Shown here: positions 23,385-30,751 of the stretch, in pieces
Numbering within the stretch: position 1 is the stretch's first letter
How the letters are laid out: every line of letters begins with the position of its first letter
DNA from: an uncultured Oscillospiraceae bacterium
GTDB lineage: Bacteria > Bacillota > Clostridia > Oscillospirales > Acutalibacteraceae
Length of the DNA: 49,009 bases
Direction of reading: 5' to 3'
NCBI GenBank assembly: GCA_948471095.1
Contig: CAOKRG010000013.1
Span: 1-49,009 of the forward strand
The notes under the pieces: generated by a model
What the model saw: only the letters and a program-made list of their open reading frames with translations
Databases searched by the model: none
What the model was told of the DNA's origin: nothing
Program-made: the position numbers and the translations under genes

Positions 23385-23687
23385 CTATCTTGGTACCGCC
23401 GCAGGCCCCTGCTGGGCTGGGCCGCAAGCTTCGCCGGACCGCCGGTAAGACCGGCCATAGGGGTCCCGGTCCAGAAAACGGCCGTCATACAGGGCGCGGC
23501 GCAGAGTGGCGGGGTCGCCAAAGGTATGCCAGCGGTTCAAAAGCTCGTTGACCTCCCGCTCGCCATACTCCCTCTCCGGCTGGAATTTCTCCGCCAGATA
23601 AGCCAGCGCCTCCTGCTGCATGGCCCGCCGGGCGGGAAATTTCACCAGGCGGCCCTCCTGGTCGAGAAAGTTCGCCAGCTGCTTCAT
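23385..23687 (-). CDS. DUF2087-domain protein
   Basis: A 100-residue protein matching DUF2087: EGRLVKFPARR, LAEKFQPEREYGEREVNELL, RWHTFGDPATLRRALYDGRFLDRD, and a closing YGRSYRR. The domain is helical and winged-helix-like, of unknown function, and is found alone or joined to regulators. The ATG at 23685-23687 begins four bases after the rpmE stop, so translation is likely coupled to that gene; it has only a weak ribosome site of its own. The last 15 residues are low-complexity and not part of the domain. Confidence 0.85.
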   Translation of the reverse strand: MKQLANFLDQEGRLVKFPARRAMQQEALAYLAEKFQPEREYGEREVNELLNRWHTFGDPATLRRALYDGRFLDRDPYGRSYRRSGEACGPAQQGPAAVPR

Positions 23688-23691
23688 AGGC

Positions 23692-23892
23692 TTACTTCAA
23701 GCCATAGCGCTTCTTGAACATATCCACGCGGCCGCTGGTGTCCACCAGCTTCTGCTTGCCCGTAAAGAACGGGTGGCATTTGGAACATATTTCGACTTTG
23801 ATATCCTTCTTGGTGGACCGGGTGTGGATCACGTTGCCGCAGGCGCACGTGATGGTGGTCTCGTGGTAGTCGGGATGTATATTCTCCTTCAT
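23692..23892 (-). CDS. rpmE: 50S ribosomal protein L31, zinc-binding type
   Basis: A 66-residue large-subunit ribosomal protein. The four zinc ligands of the C+ form are present: Cys16 and Cys18 in CACGN, Cys36 and Cys39 in CSKC. Forms without these cysteines replace it during zinc starvation in many bacteria; no such paralogue is in this window. The ATG at 23890-23892 has GAGGTGA nine bases upstream. It has its own promoter and is followed by a DUF2087 gene. Confidence 0.97.
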   Translation of the reverse strand: MKENIHPDYHETTITCACGNVIHTRSTKKDIKVEICSKCHPFFTGKQKLVDTSGRVDMFKKRYGLK

Positions 23893-23993
23893 CGCTCTGA
23901 TTCACCTCTTTACGGTCAAAAATGGGGGCGCAAACCGGCCCCGGCGGAGTACGCAAACCGCACCCCGCCCGAAGAGCCCATCGCGCTTTGAGT

Positions 23994-24022
23994 ATTATAG
24001 CACGAAGTTCCCAAAAAGGCAA
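23994..24022 (-). promoter_or_regulatory. SigA-type promoter of rpmE
   Basis: On the minus strand TTGCCT (24017-24022) and TATAAT (23994-23999) are 17 bases apart, about 100 bases upstream of the rpmE start. Confidence 0.7.
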
Positions 24023-24054
24023 GATAAAGTTTTTTGGGAGGACTTTGCAAACGC

Positions 24055-24415
24055 GTGTTTTAACTGAGAAGCAAGCTTACTAAGCGAAACCGTAAAAGTT
24101 TCGTCCTTCTCGACTGCCGTCCCGGTCGAGTTGAGGAAGTCAACTCGTGCGCTGAACGGTCGCTCTACTTGGCTTTGCCAAGTAACCGGCGACCAGCGCC
24201 CTTTTCAAGATGTGGACGAGTTATCCAAGGGATAACTCGTGGGTTCTTAGGGGGTGAGCGTCTGCCGTACGCTGTGAACCGAGCGGAAAGCCTGCGCCTC
24301 ACACCCATAATAAACGTGTAAAAGTTTTTGAAGGTTCTGCGACTTCATTTTCAATGAAGTCGGAAACTTCTTTTCAAAAAGTTCCCTAAGCCGCCGGAGG
24401 CCATCCCACCGTCAT
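24055..24415. repeat. Mosaic hairpin repeat, copy 4 (most elaborate)
   Basis: This occupies the rpmE-aminotransferase gap. Hairpins: CGAGTTGA/TCAACTCG (24127-24147); TACTTGGC/GCCAAGTA loop TTT (24166-24184), itself enclosed by GGTCGC/GCGACC; ACGAGTTATCC/GGATAACTCGT loop AAG (24216-24240); GACTTCATT/AATGAAGTC loop TTC (24341-24361). Framework pieces GGGTTCTTAGGGGGTGAGCG, CTAAGCCGCCGGAGG and AAGCGAAACCGTAAAAGTTT are present. The stretch 24416-24464 shows nothing further. Confidence 0.8.
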
Positions 24416-24464
24416 TAAATACCTATTCTGGCCACTCCCTTTTAGGAGCGCTCCGCGGCCCCGC

Positions 24465-25739
24465 CTAACGCGCCGCCTGGCGCACAGCCTCTTTCAAAAT
24501 GTCCAGGCCCCGGCGCAGGGTGGGCTCGTCAATAAGCAGCTCGGGCATCACCTTCACCACCGCGTTGCCCCGGCCTACCCGCTCCACGATCAGCCCGTTG
24601 CGGAAGCTCTCGTCCAGCACCCGCTTGCTGGCCGCGCCAGGGGTATCGGGCCCGTCGCAGCCCGCCAGGTCCACGCCCCACACAAAGCCGACGCCCCGGG
24701 TCTCGATCTTCTCCGGCGCGATGGCGCGGATCTCGTCCATATACTGGGCGATGATGGTTTCCTTCTCCCGGACCCCCGCTTCCACATGCTGGTCCAGCAT
24801 GATCTCCAGGCCCGCCTTGGCCGCCACCATGCTGAGCTGGTAGCCCCGGAAGGTGCCGTTGTGCTCGCCGGGCTCCCAAAGGTCCAGCTCCGGCTTAAAG
24901 AGCACCAAGGCAAAGGGCATGCCGTAGCCGCCGATGGACTTGGACTGGGTGACGATGTCCGGCACAATGCCCGCCCGCTCAAAGGAGAAGAACCAGCCGG
25001 TCCGGGCGCAGCCCACCTGCACATCGTCCACAATCATCAAGATGTCGTGCCGGTCGCACAGGGCCCGCAGGCCCCGCAGCCACTCTACCGGGAAGGGGTA
25101 GATGCCGCCGTCCGCCTGCACGGTTTCCAGAATGATGGCGGCGGGCTTCTCCACGCCGGAGTGGTCGTCGGTGAGAAGGGTCTCGATATAGTTCAAGGTG
25201 TCCAGCCCGGGGAACATATAGGGGGCCGGCACATGGGTCACGTTGCAAAGGGGGACCCCCGCCCCGGCCCGGCTGGCCGCGTCGGTGGTCAGGGCGATGG
25301 AGCCCAAAGTCATGCCGTGGAAGCCGCCCATCATGGCGAAAATATTGGTCCGTTTTTTCACCTTGCGGGCCAGCTTCAGCGCGGCCTCCACCGCGTTGGT
25401 GCCCGTGGGGCCGGGGAACTGGATTTTATAATTGAGCCCCCGGGGCTTCAAAATCTTTTCCTCGTAAAATTCAAGAAACTCCCGCTTGGGCCGGGTGTAC
25501 ATGTCCAAAGCGTGCATCACGCCGTCTGTTTGCAGGTACTCCACCAGCCGGTCCCGGATCAAATCCGGGTTGTGGCCGTAATTCAGCGCCCCGGCCCCGC
25601 AGAAGAAGTCGATATACTCCCGGCCCTCCTCGTCATAGAGGAAGGGGCCCTTGGCGGTGGTGAACACCGCCGGGAAGTTGCGGCAGTAGGAGCGCACCTC
25701 AGATTCGTAATTCTCAAAGGCTTTGACATTGGAACTCAT
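24465..25739 (-). CDS. EctB-like class III aminotransferase without ectA/ectC
   Basis: A 424-residue PLP enzyme closely resembling L-2,4-diaminobutyrate:2-oxoglutarate transaminase (EctB): FENYESEVRSYCRNFPAVF at the start, then FPGPTGTNAVEAALKLARKV, GFHGMTLGSIALT, DDVQVGCARTGWFFSFERAG and TQSKSIGGYG with the PLP-binding Lys, then GEHNGTFRGYQLS. EctB makes diaminobutyrate from aspartate semialdehyde, the first step to ectoine, but ectA and ectC are not here, so the product may be used otherwise or the substrate may differ. The ATG at 25737-25739 is chosen since it fits the family N-terminus and GAAAGG lies upstream. It is flanked on both sides by mosaic repeats and stands alone. Confidence 0.82.
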   Translation of the reverse strand: MSSNVKAFENYESEVRSYCRNFPAVFTTAKGPFLYDEEGREYIDFFCGAGALNYGHNPDLIRDRLVEYLQTDGVMHALDMYTRPKREFLEFYEEKILKPRGLNYKIQFPGPTGTNAVEAALKLARKVKKRTNIFAMMGGFHGMTLGSIALTTDAASRAGAGVPLCNVTHVPAPYMFPGLDTLNYIETLLTDDHSGVEKPAAIILETVQADGGIYPFPVEWLRGLRALCDRHDILMIVDDVQVGCARTGWFFSFERAGIVPDIVTQSKSIGGYGMPFALVLFKPELDLWEPGEHNGTFRGYQLSMVAAKAGLEIMLDQHVEAGVREKETIIAQYMDEIRAIAPEKIETRGVGFVWGVDLAGCDGPDTPGAASKRVLDESFRNGLIVERVGRGNAVVKVMPELLIDEPTLRRGLDILKEAVRQAAR

Positions 25740-25796
25740 AGGGTTTACCATCCTTTCTACCACGGGAGCTGCCCGTGATTCAGCGATCATCGGCTG

Positions 25797-26110
25797 GGGC
25801 GAAGGCCGCGGGCTCTGCCCGCACCCGCAAACTTTTTGAAAAGAAGTTTAAGACGTTACCTTCGGTAAGTCTCAAAAACTTTTACACGTTTTTTCGGGGA
25901 TGAGGCGGCAAGGTTAGCGCTCGGTTTGGGGATTAGCGGGAACAGGGACCTCTGATTCCGCACTTTACTTGTACCCGCTCTGGTTACCCATTCGCAAATC
26001 CGAAAAAACGTAAACATTAAAGTTTTCGTCCACCTTTTTCAAAAGGTGGTGGGGTTGTAGGGGTGAAACCCCTACGGCCTTCGCCCTGCCGGGGCTGTTC
26101 GCTTTTTCGG
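25797..26110. repeat. Mosaic hairpin repeat, copy 5
   Basis: Parts seen: GCGGGC/GCCCGC loop TCT (25808-25822), the AAACTTTTTGAAAAGAAGTT hairpin, a nested GTTACC/GGTAA hairpin with loop TTC (about 25855-25868), CTCAAAAACTTTTACACG, then CCACC/GGTGG and GTAGGGGT/ACCCCTAC loop GAA (26056-26074). The order G+C hairpin, AAACTT hairpin, AAACTTTT tail matches the B-type copies. The rest of the 500-base gap shows no gene. Confidence 0.7.
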
Positions 26111-26184
26111 GTGAAAAAGCCAGCGGCAAGGGCCAATTGACATAATTTTATTTTGGCCTAAAAGCATTCTACCACAAAGCGCCA

Positions 26185-26230
26185 AAAAAGGGAAGCCTTT
26201 GAAAAAAATTTACAAATGGCTTCCCTTTTA
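26185..26230 (-). terminator. Rho-independent terminator
   Basis: AAAAGGGAAGCC (26187-26198) pairs with GGCTTCCCTTTT (26219-26230), a 12-base-pair perfect stem with a T run on the minus strand. It starts six bases past the stop of the minus-strand acetyltransferase. Confidence 0.88.
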
Positions 26231-26235
26231 TTCGG

Positions 26236-26733
26236 TTATGTGGAGAAGAAGAACACGTCCCCCGCCGTGCCGTCCGGGTAGGCCACATCGGCGCGGCTTT
26301 CTACCCGGTAGTCGCCGTGGGTGTACTCGCCCACCGCCTTGTCCCAAAAGGCCACGGAGGGCAGGTTCTTGGGGTGGCGCTTTAGCTGCCAGGTCCCCTT
26401 AAAGCGGTCGAAAAGCTGCCAGGCCGCCCATTTGCCCAGGCCGCAGCGGCGGTATTTGTACATCACGAAAAATTCCGATATGCAAAAGTCCGTCTTGCCC
26501 GCCTCCGGGTAGTCGTTGACCATGGCCAAGCCCGCCAGCCTGCCGTCCACTTTTAGGAAGAAAGCCCAGCGGCCCTCTTCAGTCCAGTAGCCGTCCAGAT
26601 AGCTGTAGCCGTAAAGGCCCAGGGGGTTCACGTCTTCCAGCTCGTATTGGGAAAATTCATATAGATATTTTTCCAGCAGATTGCGCAGGATCTCCTTTTC
26701 ATCCTCGCGCACGGGGACTATCTCAAAATTCAT
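26236..26733 (-). CDS. GNAT-family N-acetyltransferase
   Basis: A 165-residue acetyltransferase-fold protein: AGLAMVNDYPEAGKTDFCIS strand region, EFFVMYKYRRCGLGKWAAWQL acetyl-CoA loop (R/Y-R-x-C-G-L-G), and the PSVAFWDKAVGEYT segment. The layout (Phe-rich N-terminus with YLYEFSQYE, long insertion GYSYLDGYWTEEGRWAFF) recalls predicted acetyltransferases of the COG5628 kind, but the substrate is unknown. The ATG at 26731-26733 has AAGGAA six bases upstream. It is alone between terminators and repeats. Confidence 0.88.
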   Translation of the reverse strand: MNFEIVPVREDEKEILRNLLEKYLYEFSQYELEDVNPLGLYGYSYLDGYWTEEGRWAFFLKVDGRLAGLAMVNDYPEAGKTDFCISEFFVMYKYRRCGLGKWAAWQLFDRFKGTWQLKRHPKNLPSVAFWDKAVGEYTHGDYRVESRADVAYPDGTAGDVFFFST

Positions 26734-26785
26734 GGCTGTTTCCTTTTCATCTTTAAGAAAAAAATTTTTTGAGCAATAAAAAGTC

Positions 26786-26870
26786 CTCCGGGCCAAAGGA
26801 CGGCCCTGCGGCAAGACCGTGGGACTCTGTCCCACACCCTGGAAGGGGCCTAACGCCCCTTCACCGCGTC
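26786..26870. repeat. Mosaic hairpin repeat, short copy
   Basis: This holds GTGGGAC/GTCCCAC with loop TCT, ACCCTGGA, then GAAGGGGC/GCCCCTTC around CCTAAC, and TCACCGCGTC with a T6 tract. The order equals 44930-44960, so it is a shortened form. The final hairpin may also stop plus-strand transcription. Confidence 0.6.
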
Positions 26871-26874
26871 TTTT

Positions 26875-27330
26875 TTATAGATCGATCCAGATGCCCTCGT
26901 CCCGTATCACCGCGCCTTCCATGGACCGGTAAAAGCGCTGGGCCTCTTCGTTGCTGGCGATGAGCCCCACCAGCGTGACAGCCCCTTGTTCTTTCAGCCG
27001 GCGGCGGAGCTCCGCCATCAGCGCCTGGGCCGCGCCCTGGTGGCGGCAGCTTTTCACCACGCAGATCCAGTCCAAGTAACCGTTGAAAACGCCCTCAAAA
27101 TGGGTGGCAATCAGCGCGGCGTCAATCCGGCCCACCACCTGCCCGTCCGCGTAGGCCAGCAAAGTCAGGGCGTTGGCAAAGCGGGGGTCGGAAAAGCTCT
27201 TTCGCACCCGCCTTTGGTAGGCTTCGCCGATTTCCCAACCCCAGTCCGGCTCTTCCTGGCGCAGGCGGCGTTCAAAGTCTAAAACATCCTCCAGCCGTTC
27301 TTGGGTAAACGGGCGGACGTCAAATTCCAT
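26875..27330 (-). CDS. GNAT-family N-acetyltransferase
   Basis: A 151-residue acetyltransferase. Motif A reads LDWICVVKSCRHQGAAQALM (hydrophobic strand, then R-H-Q-G-A-A), motif B LVGLIASNEEAQRFYRSMEG with the Asn and Tyr typical of the fold. The ATG at 27328-27330 overlaps the prfB stop as TGATG, so translation is coupled to prfB. This suggests it may act on the translation machinery (as RimI-type enzymes do), but that is inference from position alone. Confidence 0.88.
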   Translation of the reverse strand: MEFDVRPFTQERLEDVLDFERRLRQEEPDWGWEIGEAYQRRVRKSFSDPRFANALTLLAYADGQVVGRIDAALIATHFEGVFNGYLDWICVVKSCRHQGAAQALMAELRRRLKEQGAVTLVGLIASNEEAQRFYRSMEGAVIRDEGIWIDL

Positions 27331-28457
27331 CACTCGATGTCCTCGCCCAGCGTCCCCTGGCTCTGAGCGGTAAGATAGGCGTTGATGAAGCCGTCCAGGT
27401 CGCCGTCCATCACTCCGTTCACGTTGCCGGTTTCAAAGCCGGTGCGGTGGTCCTTCACCATAGTGTAGGGCATGAAAACATAGGAGCGGATCTGGCTGCC
27501 CCAGGTGATCTCCTTCTGCTCGCCCTTAATGTCGGAAATCTTCTCCAGGTTCTCCCGCTCTTTGATCTCCACCAGCTTGGAGATCAGCATCTTCATGGCC
27601 ACTTCCCGGTTCTGGGTCTGGCTGCGCTCCACCTGGCAGGAGACCACAATGCCGGTGGGAATGTGAATCAGCCGCACGGCGGAGGAAGTCTTGTTGACCT
27701 TCTGCCCGCCCGCGCCGCTGGCCCGGTAGACCTCCATCTTGATGTCGTCCGGGTTGATCTCCACGCTGTTGTCCTCCTCGATCTCCGGCATCACTTCCAG
27801 GGAGGAGAAGGAGGTGTGCCGCCGCCCCGCCGCGTCGAAGGGGGACACCCGCACCAGCCGGTGCACCCCGGCCTCGGACTTGAGATAGCCGTAGGCGTTC
27901 TCCCCCTCCACCAGAATGGAGGCGGACTTGAGCCCGGCCTCGTCCCCGTCCAGGTAGTCCAGGGTGGTCACCTTAAAGCCCCGGCGCTCGGCCCAGCGGT
28001 TGTACATACGGAAGAGCATCTCCGCCCAGTCCTGGGCCTCGGTGCCGCCGGACCCGGCGTGGAAGGTGAGAATGGCGTTGTGGCCGTCATACTCCCCGGT
28101 GAGCAAAGTGGAAAGGCGCATGGCGTCCATCTGGGCCCCCACCGCGTCGATCTCCTCCTGTATCTCGGCTATCAGGCTCAGGTCCTCGGCCTCGTCCCCC
28201 AGCTCGATGAGGGCGGCGGCGTCCTCGCACCGGGCGCAGAGCTTCTGGAAGCTCTCGTCCTTGGCCTTTAAGGCCGCCATGCGCTGGGTGATTTTCTGGG
28301 CCTGCTGCATGTTGTCCCAAAAGCCGGGCTCCGCCGACTTGTGCTCCAGCATTTCCACTTCCTCCCGCAGGCGGGGCAGGGCCAGGGACTCGCCCAGAGC
28401 GGCCAGGCCTTCCTGGCGGGCGTCCAGCTGGCGTTTCAGTTCCTCAAATTGAATCAT
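27330..28457 (-). CDS. prfB: Peptide chain release factor 2, no frameshift
   Basis: Releases finished proteins at UGA and UAA codons; 375 residues. The UGA-reading SPF motif (VRVSPFDAAGRR) and the catalytic GGQ (ASGAGGQKVNKTSSAV, near residue 250) are both present. In many bacteria prfB needs a +1 frameshift at an in-frame UGA near codon 25; here that region (LGESLALPRLREE) is open in one frame, so this autoregulation is absent. The ATG at 28455-28457 (MIQFEELK) matches the family start; a TTG 33 bases upstream is possible but no good ribosome site serves either. It is followed by a coupled acetyltransferase gene. Confidence 0.95.
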   Translation of the reverse strand: MIQFEELKRQLDARQEGLAALGESLALPRLREEVEMLEHKSAEPGFWDNMQQAQKITQRMAALKAKDESFQKLCARCEDAAALIELGDEAEDLSLIAEIQEEIDAVGAQMDAMRLSTLLTGEYDGHNAILTFHAGSGGTEAQDWAEMLFRMYNRWAERRGFKVTTLDYLDGDEAGLKSASILVEGENAYGYLKSEAGVHRLVRVSPFDAAGRRHTSFSSLEVMPEIEEDNSVEINPDDIKMEVYRASGAGGQKVNKTSSAVRLIHIPTGIVVSCQVERSQTQNREVAMKMLISKLVEIKERENLEKISDIKGEQKEITWGSQIRSYVFMPYTMVKDHRTGFETGNVNGVMDGDLDGFINAYLTAQSQGTLGEDIE

Positions 28458-28548
28458 ATCGGATTCGCTCGCTTTCTGAGTATCCGGCAAAACGCGCCGC
28501 GCCCGGGCGGAACGCGGCCGGTCTCCCTGGATTTACGGTTTTACTTTT

Positions 28549-28838
28549 CTTAGAAGCTGTATTCACAACCGGAGAACGATTACGCTGACAGATAAGAGTA
28601 GGGAAAATACGCAGTCCAGGGGCGTTAGGCCCCTGGCAGGGTTCTTAGGGGGTGAGCGTCTGCCAGTGGCAGACATGCTGCGAACCGACCGAGCCGACAG
28701 GCGAGACCCAGAGCCCCTAAGCCGCCGGAGGCCAAACATTGCAAAATGGGGCCGTTAGGCCCCCTTCGGGACCTAGTCCCGACCCAGACGTTCCCCCCTT
28801 ATCTACTGGCGCAGCAATTTATGAATACAGCTTCTTAG
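28549..28838. repeat. Mosaic hairpin repeat, copy 6, bounded by inverted repeats
   Basis: AGAAGCTGTATTCA (28552-28565) and its exact inverse (28822-28835) bound the unit. Inside are GGGGC/GCCCC around GTTAG, GGGTTCTTAGGGGGTGAGCG, GTCTGCC/GGCAGAC loop AGT (28658-28674), GACCGAGCCGACAGGCGAGA, GCCCCTAAGCCGCCGGAGG, GGGGCC/GGCCCC and GGGAC/GTCCC. A similar end (AAGAACCTGTATTCATA) occurs at 33487-33503 beside copy 8. Confidence 0.75.
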
Positions 28839-28934
28839 TTGGCTATAACAAATATTATACCGGATTGAGCGGAAAAAGTAAAGCGCGGGCCCGCAAAAGT
28901 TTTTGGCTTCTTCGCCGCGCCTAGGGGCCCTGAG

Positions 28935-29010
28935 AGCCGAAAAAAGGGAACGCCCTTTACACTGGCGCCGCCAAACGAATGTTGGCTCCGCCAAGTGGGC
29001 GTTCCCTTTT
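28935..29010 (-). terminator. Large two-level hairpin, probable terminator of yceD-rpmF
   Basis: The outer stem is AAAAGGGAACGCCC (28942-28955) with GGGCGTTCCCTTTT (28997-29010), 14 perfect pairs; inside is a second, imperfect stem (TGGCGCCGCCAA with TTGGCTCCGCCA). On the minus strand a T6 run follows. It lies about 180 bases past rpmF; the gap between (29011-29188) holds nothing recognisable. Confidence 0.7.
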
Positions 29011-29188
29011 CTCACCCGCAACGGGGTTCCGAACCGAACCGGCAGTAGATTGCGCCCGCCTTTCCAGCGGACAGAGCCGCGGCCCTGCCAAGCGCAGGGC
29101 TTCCGCCGCCGCAGGGCCAACGTCCCCGTTCCCTGCCGGCGGCCGGATTCTCCCGCAAAGCCAGGCGCAAACCCTACCGATCCCGGTT

Positions 29189-29371
29189 CTAAGCTTCTCT
29201 GTCTACCACTTTCCGGCCGTTGTAATAGCCGCAGGTGGGGCAAACCCGGTGAGGCGACTTGTAGCTGCCGCACTGGGAGCATCTGGCCAGGGCGGGGGCC
29301 TGCAGCTTCCACACATTGGAACGCCGCTTGTTCTGCCGCGCGCTCGACACCTTTCTCTTGGGTACCGCCAT
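29189..29371 (-). CDS. rpmF: 50S ribosomal protein L32
   Basis: A 60-residue large-subunit ribosomal protein starting MAVPKRKVSSARQNKRRSN, with the zinc-type ligands Cys31, Cys34, Cys44 and Cys47. The ATG at 29369-29371 is fixed by AAGGAGG eight bases upstream. It follows yceD after 39 bases, the conserved yceD-rpmF pair. The plsX/fapR lipid genes that often come next in Firmicutes are missing; a long gap with repeats follows. Confidence 0.97.
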   Translation of the reverse strand: MAVPKRKVSSARQNKRRSNVWKLQAPALARCSQCGSYKSPHRVCPTCGYYNGRKVVDREA

Positions 29372-29410
29372 CCTCAGCACCTCCTTATACTAAATCAAAC
29401 CATCACGAAT

Positions 29411-29905
29411 TTAAAGCAGCTGCCGCAAAACCTCCAACCTGGGGTCCACCTCCGGCTCATAGCAGCCGCAGGGCCCCTCGTTCCAGTTTTTGCCGCATCG
29501 TGGGCACAGGCCCTTGCAGTCCTCCCTGCAAAGGAACTGGCCCGGCATGTCCAGCAGGACGTCCTCTAAAACCAGCCGCTCCAGGTCCAGCTCTTCCTCC
29601 GGAACCGGGATCAGCTCGTCCGCGTCCTCCCCGTTTTCCAGTTCCCGCACGAGAACGTGGAAAAACTCCTTTCGGTACTCCCGGACGACTTCCGCCGCGC
29701 AGCGGTCGCAGGGCATGGCCAGGGTGAACCTCGCCTCCAGCTCCAGCTCCACCGACCCCGCGAAACTTTTCAGCCGGGCCTTCGCTTCTACGGGCGCACA
29801 AAACGGCTTGACGCCGCCCAATTCCACCCCGGAAAAGTCCAGCTCTTGACAGACGGTTTCTTCGGCCCCGTCCGACTGAAACAATTTTCGCAAATCCATC
29901 GCCAT
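29411..29905 (-). CDS. yceD: YceD family protein (DUF177), 23S rRNA accumulation factor
   Basis: About 164 residues. DUF177 features are visible: MDLRKLFQSDG start, the RFTLAMPCDRCAAEV strand with a Cys-x2-Cys, and the C-terminal CREDCKGLCPRCGKNWNEGPC zinc-like cluster. The family is needed for normal 23S rRNA levels in some bacteria and plants and is nearly always paired with rpmF, as here. The start is taken as the ATG at 29903-29905, because GAGG lies six bases upstream; an ATG two codons later is also possible. Its promoter lies just upstream and overlaps the 5' end of the reading frame region. Confidence 0.92.
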   Translation of the reverse strand: MAMDLRKLFQSDGAEETVCQELDFSGVELGGVKPFCAPVEAKARLKSFAGSVELELEARFTLAMPCDRCAAEVVREYRKEFFHVLVRELENGEDADELIPVPEEELDLERLVLEDVLLDMPGQFLCREDCKGLCPRCGKNWNEGPCGCYEPEVDPRLEVLRQLL

Positions 29906-29930
29906 AGTATACCTCATGCCGTACCGGTCC

Positions 29931-29960
29931 ATTATACTGTACCGGCCGGGCCCTTGTCAA
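29931..29960 (-). promoter_or_regulatory. SigA-type promoter of yceD-rpmF
   Basis: On the minus strand TTGACA (29955-29960) and TATAAT (29931-29936) are 18 bases apart, placing the transcript start about 20 bases before the yceD ATG. Confidence 0.82.
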
Positions 29961-30004
29961 GGCTTTTTTTACTTGAGAGTGTCCACACGCGCGTTTTATA
30001 GAAA

Positions 30005-30235
30005 TCAGAAAGTCCACTAAGCGCAACCATAAAAGTTTCGTCAACCTTTACAAAGGTTGCGGGGTTCTTAGGGGACTTCGCGCAGCGAATGTCGTAAGTC
30101 CCGCAAGTTCATCTTTGATGAACTTGGCCGCCGGAGGGGGAAGATTGCCAGTGGCAATCGTTCTGACCACGAATTGACTTTGTCAACTCGACCGAGCCGG
30201 CAGGCGAGACTCCACTCCGTAATACTTTTAAAAAC
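30005..30235. repeat. Mosaic hairpin repeat, copy 7
   Basis: This lies between the P-loop gene and the yceD promoter. It holds CAACCTTT/AAAGGTTG, GGGTTCTTAGGGG, a TTCGC/GCGAA hairpin with loop GCA, AAGTTCATC/GATGAACTT loop TTT (about 30106-30126), GATTGCC/GGCAATC loop AGT, TTGAC/GTCAA loop TTT, and GAGACTCCACTCCGTAA. In the CTTAGGGG slot the tip is TTCGC/GCGAA, where copies 1 and 2 have TTGGC/GCCAA in the same flanks. Confidence 0.8.
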
Positions 30236-30260
30236 TACTTTTGGACAATCTCTTTTACTT

Positions 30261-30674
30261 TTATTTGAGAACGCAGTCGGAAACCGCCTCAGGGATGTCC
30301 TCGTCAGCCGCGGAGATGGACAGCACGAAGTTGGTGTCCGCAGAGGCGCTGAGCTTCTTGAGCTCGGGCACCAGGTAGGCGCAGGCCTCGGCCCCGGTGC
30401 CGGTGATCTTCAGGGTGGAATCCACAAAGATGTCGGTCACGTCGTAGTTTCCGGCGCAGATGCCGCTGACAAAGCCCAGGAGGGCCTCCTGGCCCTTCAC
30501 GTCATAGGCGTCGGAGTCCACCAGGCGGGCGGAGTAGGGGATGTTGAAGGTCATCTGCTTGCCCTTCTCAATGACCACCACGTTGCCGTTGGACTTTTCC
30601 AGGGCCGCGTTTACCATCTCGATGAGCCTCTTGGTCTTGCCGGAGCCTTTTTTGCCTGTTAAAAGAGTAACCAT
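30261..30674 (-). CDS. Conserved small P-loop protein, function unknown
   Basis: A 137-residue protein that opens with a Walker A motif (TGKKGSGKTKRL), then NVVVIEKGKQMTFNIP, YDVTDIFVDSTLKITG (a Walker B-like hydrophobic strand ending in Asp) and a C-terminal FVLSISAADEDIPEAV strand. Close relatives in Clostridia are often loosely labelled twitching motility protein PilT, but the protein is far too short and lacks the PilT boxes. It is predicted cytosolic; the ligand is unknown. The start has a GGAG site upstream. It lies just after pgi on the same strand. Confidence 0.75.
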   Translation of the reverse strand: MVTLLTGKKGSGKTKRLIEMVNAALEKSNGNVVVIEKGKQMTFNIPYSARLVDSDAYDVKGQEALLGFVSGICAGNYDVTDIFVDSTLKITGTGAEACAYLVPELKKLSASADTNFVLSISAADEDIPEAVSDCVLK

Positions 30675-30751
30675 TTGAACTCTCCTTTGATTTTATTTAT
30701 TTCCTGCGGACAGTGCCGCGTGGGTCGCGTTCTTAGGATTCAGGCGCGCGC

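Noticed and set aside
24055-24415. Mosaic repeats considered as CRISPR arrays.
   Set aside because: No equal-length repeat-spacer pattern, no cas genes; the repeated units are palindromes of different sequence in fixed slots.
28803-29312. A 169-codon minus-strand frame over the rpmF region.
   Set aside because: It runs through a mosaic repeat, the large terminator hairpin and rpmF in another frame; no start signal or motif supports it.
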